From an uncultured Granulosicoccus sp. (lineage in GTDB: Bacteria; Pseudomonadota; Gammaproteobacteria; Granulosicoccales; Granulosicoccaceae), in NCBI GenBank assembly GCA_947495035.1, contig CANLXI010000043.1, positions 1-48,841 of the forward strand: 48,841 bases of DNA, in the 5' to 3' direction. The translations under genes were made by a program, and so were the position numbers. Positions 43,378-48,841 of this stretch are shown piece after piece. Each line of letters begins with the position of its first letter. Positions within the stretch are counted from its first letter, which is position 1. The notes below the pieces were generated by a model. The model was given only the letters and a program-made list of their open reading frames with translations, made no database searches and was not told the origin of the DNA.

Positions 43378-44685
43378 ATGTCTTGCCCAATGATTCTGGA
43401 CTGTGCCGGCGTCTCCACGCACCTGAGTTACTGCACCAACATCCATTCCGGCGATGCCTGGAGTGATGTCTTGCCTCAGCTGCAAACCCAGCTGCCGCGA
43501 GTACGCGAGAGTCTGGGAAAAACCGGTCCGATGGGAATCGGTCTGCGACTGTCGCGCAACAGCCTCGACTCGCTGGAAAAGCCCGATGCGCTGGAGGCAT
43601 TCAAGAGCTGGCTCGCCGATCAGGATCACTACATCTATACGGTGAACGGCTTCCCCTATGGCGCCTTCCACGGTCAGCGTGTCAAGGAAGATGTCTACAA
43701 GCCGGACTGGACCGAAGCGTCCCGACTGGAGTACACCTGTCGCCTGGCTTCGCTGCTGTGCGAACTGTCACCACCAGATGATCTTGGCTCGCTCAGCACC
43801 CTGCCCGGCACCTACAAGGACTGGATGATGCCGGGTAGTGAGCAACGCATCAGCCACAACCTGATTCGAGCCGTTGCGCATTGCGTCGGGCTGGAACAGC
43901 GTACCGGCGTGACCATTGCACTGGCACTGGAACCGGAGCCCTGCTGCATGCTCGAAACGGTTGCCGAGACGGTGTCATTCTTCAAGGAGCATCTGTTCAG
44001 CACCGAAGCCATCGACAAGCTGGCCGACATGACTGGCCTGTCCAGATCAGCTGCCGATGCCGCCATGCATCGGCATATCGGCGTCTGTTACGACGTTTGC
44101 CATTCCGCGGTGGAATTCGAAAACCCGGCCCATGTCATCGCCCGTCTGCAGTCGGCAGGCATCGCCATCATCAAGGTGCAGTTGAGCTCTGCGCTGGAAA
44201 TACCTCAGGTCAACGAAGCGTCACTTCGCCACCTGGGACGGTTCGATGAACCGGTCTACCTGCATCAGGTTGTCGAGAAGTGCGGAGATCGCATCACGAG
44301 ATACAACGATGTACACGCCGCAACCGTCGCCTGCCGTCATCGCCTGGAAGCTCGCTCCACTCTGGATCCGACACTGCAGATGGCTATTCATGGCGGGCGT
44401 GCACCCGTCTCGACAACCCGGTTTGCACCGATCAGCGAACCGGATAGGCAGTGGCGTGTGCATTATCATGTGCCGGTCTTCGTGGACAAGACGGAACACT
44501 TCTCGACCACGCAGTCTTCGTTGGCCCAGGTACTGCAGTTGCAGAAACAGAGTGGTTTCTGCAGCCACCTGGAAGTGGAGACCTATACCTGGGATGTATT
44601 GCCCGAGGAACATCGACAACAACCCGTGAGCCAGGCCATTGCCAGGGAACTGAGCTGGGTTGGCGAACGCTTGGGCAGCGAGTAA
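43378..44685 (+). CDS. eboE: EboE-like metabolite traffic protein (TIM-barrel)
   Basis: A 435-residue protein (ATG 43378, or ATG 43390 in frame). EboE belongs to the xylose-isomerase-like TIM-barrel fold and is one of six proteins (EboA-F) linked to moving biosynthetic precursors of pigments such as scytonemin to the periplasm. Recognisable segments are LSYCTNIHSGDAWSDVLPQL, YTVNGFPYGAFHGQRVKEDV, LALEPEPCCMLETV, RHIGVCYDVCHSAVEFE and HYHVPVFVDKTEHF. Conserved acidic and histidine residues in these suggest a metal site. No other ebo gene is within the window, so this is an orphan or a separated member. About 230 bp upstream, shared with the divergent glycosyltransferase, hold its promoter; nothing specific was recognised there. 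Confidence 0.85.
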   Translation: MSCPMILDCAGVSTHLSYCTNIHSGDAWSDVLPQLQTQLPRVRESLGKTGPMGIGLRLSRNSLDSLEKPDALEAFKSWLADQDHYIYTVNGFPYGAFHGQRVKEDVYKPDWTEASRLEYTCRLASLLCELSPPDDLGSLSTLPGTYKDWMMPGSEQRISHNLIRAVAHCVGLEQRTGVTIALALEPEPCCMLETVAETVSFFKEHLFSTEAIDKLADMTGLSRSAADAAMHRHIGVCYDVCHSAVEFENPAHVIARLQSAGIAIIKVQLSSALEIPQVNEASLRHLGRFDEPVYLHQVVEKCGDRITRYNDVHAATVACRHRLEARSTLDPTLQMAIHGGRAPVSTTRFAPISEPDRQWRVHYHVPVFVDKTEHFSTTQSSLAQVLQLQKQSGFCSHLEVETYTWDVLPEEHRQQPVSQAIARELSWVGERLGSE

Positions 44686-44781
44686 GTTCTTTATTGCACT
44701 GCTGCCTGTCGACAGTCGATGTAATATTGCGGTGGCTGCCGTTGGCAGCAGTGGACATTGCTGTCAACAGAGCACGTTTTC

Positions 44782-46890
<2,109 letters not shown>

Positions 46891-46935
46891 CGGGTCGGGC
46901 AAAGGCTGGCGGACAGGTTTCCGGGATCTGAACGG

Positions 46936-46963
46936 TCTCTGGCAGCAGACGCGCTGCCAGAGA
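46936..46963. terminator. Strong bidirectional hairpin after the antiporter gene
   Basis: TCTCTGGCAGC (46936-46946) and GCTGCCAGAGA (46953-46963) form a perfect 11-bp stem with a 6-nt loop, between convergent genes. A 14-bp palindrome GAACCGATCGGTTC follows at 46973-46986, directly before the stop of the minus-strand gene. Confidence 0.7.
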
Positions 46964-46987
46964 TTCAGCGACGAACCGATCGGTTCT

Positions 46988-47428
46988 TCAGCTGAGGCCG
47001 GATGCCAGTTCTTCCGCCTGCTCGTCCGTCAGTTTCTTGGCCAGGGCGCCCTGCTTGAAGCCACTGCCACGGGAGTTGATGATTTCGGGCAATGCAATGC
47101 CATTGTCCTTCATGCGCTTGCACGCCGCAGCGACCGAGCGGCCGCCTCTGGCTGTCAGGGAACCCTTGAGAATACGTACCGGATCACCGACCTCGCCTTC
47201 TTCGTCCTGAAGGGTGGCATTGATGACCTCGTCAATGGTAGCCTGCCAACGAATGCCATCGCCATTGCAGCCGATGACTTCGTCTCCGGCTTCGATGGTC
47301 AGATAGTCACGCGCCAGCGCACGAGTCTCGCATGATGCCGGGTTGGCTGTCGCCAGACCACGGATCATCCCATGCTCAACGGTATCAACCTTCTGTGCCG
47401 TATTGAGATAAAGCAGGAAAACACTCAC
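46988..47428 (-). CDS. Hypothetical protein, 146 residues
   Basis: Not recognised. A soluble-looking protein with a short hydrophobic start (VFLLYL) too brief for a helix. The central part contains EAGDEVIGCNGDGIRWQATI, which resembles a small beta fold, and the C-terminus has IINSRGSGFKQGALAKKLTD and a final acidic helix. Two cysteines (in NPASCETRAL and EVIGCNGD) plus one in AAACKRMK. Its 3' end adjoins the palindrome at 46973-46986. Normal codon use and a clean frame between two hairpins support a real gene. No functional guess. Confidence 0.65.
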   Translation of the reverse strand: MSVFLLYLNTAQKVDTVEHGMIRGLATANPASCETRALARDYLTIEAGDEVIGCNGDGIRWQATIDEVINATLQDEEGEVGDPVRILKGSLTARGGRSVAAACKRMKDNGIALPEIINSRGSGFKQGALAKKLTDEQAEELASGLS

Positions 47429-47488
47429 AAAGGCAGTACCTGTAGTCGACCAAAATACCAGTTTAAAGCAAACTGACCCTGTCGTCCA

Positions 47489-47503
47489 ACAAGGTTGCCT
47501 TGT
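47489..47503 (-). terminator. Small hairpin after the coiled-coil gene
   Basis: ACAAGG-TTG-CCTTGT: a 6-bp stem with a 3-nt loop, 27 nt past the stop on the minus strand. Weak; it may equally belong to the promoter region of the next gene. Confidence 0.3.
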
Positions 47504-47529
47504 GGGTGGTTATACGCTGCCGGCTACGA

Positions 47530-48841
47530 CTAACGCTGCAACCTGACTGGCTGCTCACTCAAACGGCGATAATACTCCGCCGCAGACTCGGTCGTCTCGC
47601 TCGCCTGCAACTGGTTTTCGGTTCCGCTGACTACCGGCCTTGCATTGTTACTGATCTCTATCTCCAGCTTTTCCAGCTGTTTCAGTATCTGACGGTACTC
47701 GGCTTCGACTCGCGCCGCATTGACAGCCCCCTGTGCATCACGCAGCCGTTGAGCGCTCTGCTGCAAGGCCTCGATGTCTTCCCGGCTGACACCCAAGGTA
47801 TCAAGATCGGGCGTCAGTTCGTCCAGTCTGGCTGCTGTCTGCTGACGTTGCGACTCCCTGCTCGCACCGGCAGTACCACTGTTTGCAACCCCTGTACTGC
47901 CACTGCCGGAACCAGCCTGACCCTGGCTCGTACCACCAGCACCCTGCTGACCCTGCTGACCCTGCTGACCTTGCTGACCTTGCTGACCTTGCTGACCTTG
48001 CTGACCTTGCTGACCTTGCTGACCTTGCTGTCCTTGCTGTCCTTGCTGTCCTTGCTGTCCTTGCTGTCCTTGCTGCAACTGTTCACGCAACTGTTGCAGT
48101 TGATCCAGTGCATCAGCCACCTGCAGATCATTGTCATCGCGAGATTGCAGCTCTTCGCTGACGGCGGCATCACGTGCCTCACCCAGGCGATCTCGCCATT
48201 CTCGCAGGGAGTTCGTTACCAGACTCTCACCCGGCAACACCGTGACCAGAGAACCGTTGTCGATGGCATCACCGGCAATACCCAGCATCTCGACAACACG
48301 GCCTTCATCAAGACGTTGCAGAGCCTGTTCCAGCGCACGCCCCGTCCGCGGGGCTTGTGCCCCATAGCGTTGTTCCAGTGATTCGACGACGTCTCTTGTC
48401 GCTTCCAGTTCCGTCTGCAATTCCCTCTTGCGTTGCGAGAGCGACTCCATATCCTCGCGTGTCAGGCCCGGATTGAAGATACCGCTTTCACGTGAGCGCA
48501 TGGCGCGATCCACGGCCTCGCGCAGAATTTCCTCGACGTCGCGTTGCTCTTCCAGCAACGAGTCCGCTGACGCATAGGCCTGTTCAAGACTCTCGGCCAG
48601 TTCGCGGGAACGCTGCTCTCCCAGACCTTCAAGCGCTTCCTGCAAGGCCTGACTTGCATTTTGTGCGGCGGATGAGTTGTCGCCTTCACCCTGGCCTCCT
48701 TCTGCATTCTGTACATCATTGGCATCGGCACTACTCTGCGAATCCGACCCGGATCCGCCCCCGGCCTGCTGACTTCCCTGCTGACTTCCCTGCTGACTTC
48801 CCTGCTGACTTCCCTGCTGACTTCCCTGCTGACTTCCCTGC
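47530..48841 (-). CDS. Large Gln/Gly-rich coiled-coil protein, 3' part (5' end outside the window)
   Basis: The frame stays open to the window edge, giving at least 437 residues of the C-terminal part. From the edge it reads as a (Gln-Gly-Ser-Gln)n repeat, then an acidic Ser/Gly stretch, then heptad-rich helices starting EALEGLGEQRSRELAESLEQ and continuing through TREDMESLSQRKRELQTELE. After DALDQLQQLREQLQQ comes a run of fifteen or more Gln-Gln-Gly triplets, a Gly/Ser spacer, and a final coiled coil ending near ESAAEYYRRLSEQPVRLQR. The mix of helical bundles with Gln-Gly spacers is reminiscent of the C-terminal halves of DUF4175-type large membrane proteins, but that is only a resemblance. 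A start at an internal TTG (48645) is not supported. Confidence 0.75.
   Translation of the reverse strand, partial: QGSQQGSQQGSQQGSQQGSQQGSQQAGGGSGSDSQSSADANDVQNAEGGQGEGDNSSAAQNASQALQEALEGLGEQRSRELAESLEQAYASADSLLEEQRDVEEILREAVDRAMRSRESGIFNPGLTREDMESLSQRKRELQTELEATRDVVESLEQRYGAQAPRTGRALEQALQRLDEGRVVEMLGIAGDAIDNGSLVTVLPGESLVTNSLREWRDRLGEARDAAVSEELQSRDDNDLQVADALDQLQQLREQLQQGQQGQQGQQGQQGQQGQQGQQGQQGQQGQQGQQGQQGQQGQQGAGGTSQGQAGSGSGSTGVANSGTAGASRESQRQQTAARLDELTPDLDTLGVSREDIEALQQSAQRLRDAQGAVNAARVEAEYRQILKQLEKLEIEISNNARPVVSGTENQLQASETTESAAEYYRRLSEQPVRLQR
47942..48076 (-). repeat. 9-bp coding array (Gln-Gln-Gly)15
   Basis: Fifteen 9-bp units, in blocks: CCCTGCTGA x3, CCTTGCTGA x7, then CCTTGCTGT and a final CCTTGCTGC on the plus strand. 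It is translated on the minus strand as repeated Gln-Gln-Gly. Block-wise variants show recent expansion. Confidence 0.95.
48766..48841 (-). repeat. 12-bp coding array (Gln-Gly-Ser-Gln)n, cut by the window end
   Basis: Six and a third perfect CTGCTGACTTCC units running off the window, translated on the minus strand as Gln-Gly-Ser-Gln repeats in the coiled-coil protein. Confidence 0.95.

Overview
This window looks like part of a gammaproteobacterial chromosome, probably from a free-living aquatic organism. The GC content appears to be in the high fifties. The YbiT-type ABC-F protein, the RimK ligase and the EmrAB/MarR set are close to familiar gammaproteobacterial forms. The species cannot be fixed from sequence alone. 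Roughly forty genes are packed on both strands with no rRNA or tRNA gene seen. A notable habit of this DNA is simple-sequence expansion: eight separate tandem arrays with 6-, 7-, 8-, 9-, 10- and 12-bp units lie both between genes and inside genes.

Left part (1-14.8 kb). A FadR/DgoR-type GntR regulator faces away from an ABC-F ATPase (YbiT). Convergent to YbiT is a two-gene unit that is the most unusual item here: a 1045-residue protein joining an NRPS-type adenylation domain, without a carrier domain, to a six-helix ferric-reductase-like membrane flavoprotein. It is followed 1 nt later by a crotonase. The architecture recalls the fungal TmpA/TmpB proteins. Upstream lie a hydantoinase/dihydropyrimidinase, a complete group II intron (about 2.1 kb, RT plus RNA domains V and VI), a broken C-terminal remnant of a second GntR/FCD regulator, a cytoplasmic-type molybdopterin S/N-oxide reductase, an SDR dehydrogenase and a rhodanese.

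Middle (14.8-30.3 kb). A marR-emrA-emrB efflux operon carries a promoter with an overlapping palindrome. Next is an ABC importer of the PhnCDE fold whose binding protein looks like the putative selenate-binding group and whose permease is an internal duplication. Then come a small ClpX-type zinc-finger protein, a MAPEG protein, a DUF599 protein, and a divergent RraA-like aldolase / D-2-hydroxyacid dehydrogenase pair around a TGGTATACCA palindrome. A HAD phosphatase follows, and then dnaE2 preceded by two overlapping LexA-box-like sites and without imuA/imuB.

Right part (30.3-48.8 kb). A class III cyclase/TolB/TPR signalling protein is followed by a DUF2157 plus GDYXXLXY membrane pair. A minus-strand run then encodes two glycosyltransferases, a P-loop kinase, and a tightly overlapping group of retropepsin-like RimB, RimK, M14 deacylase and aldo/keto reductase, which together suggest a protein or peptide glutamylation/trimming system. 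An orphan EboE, a CPA1 antiporter with a (Gly-Asn)n linker, an unrecognised 146-residue protein and the 3' part of a large Gln/Gly-rich coiled-coil protein complete the window.

Convergent gene pairs are often separated by strong hairpins that could stop transcription from both sides.
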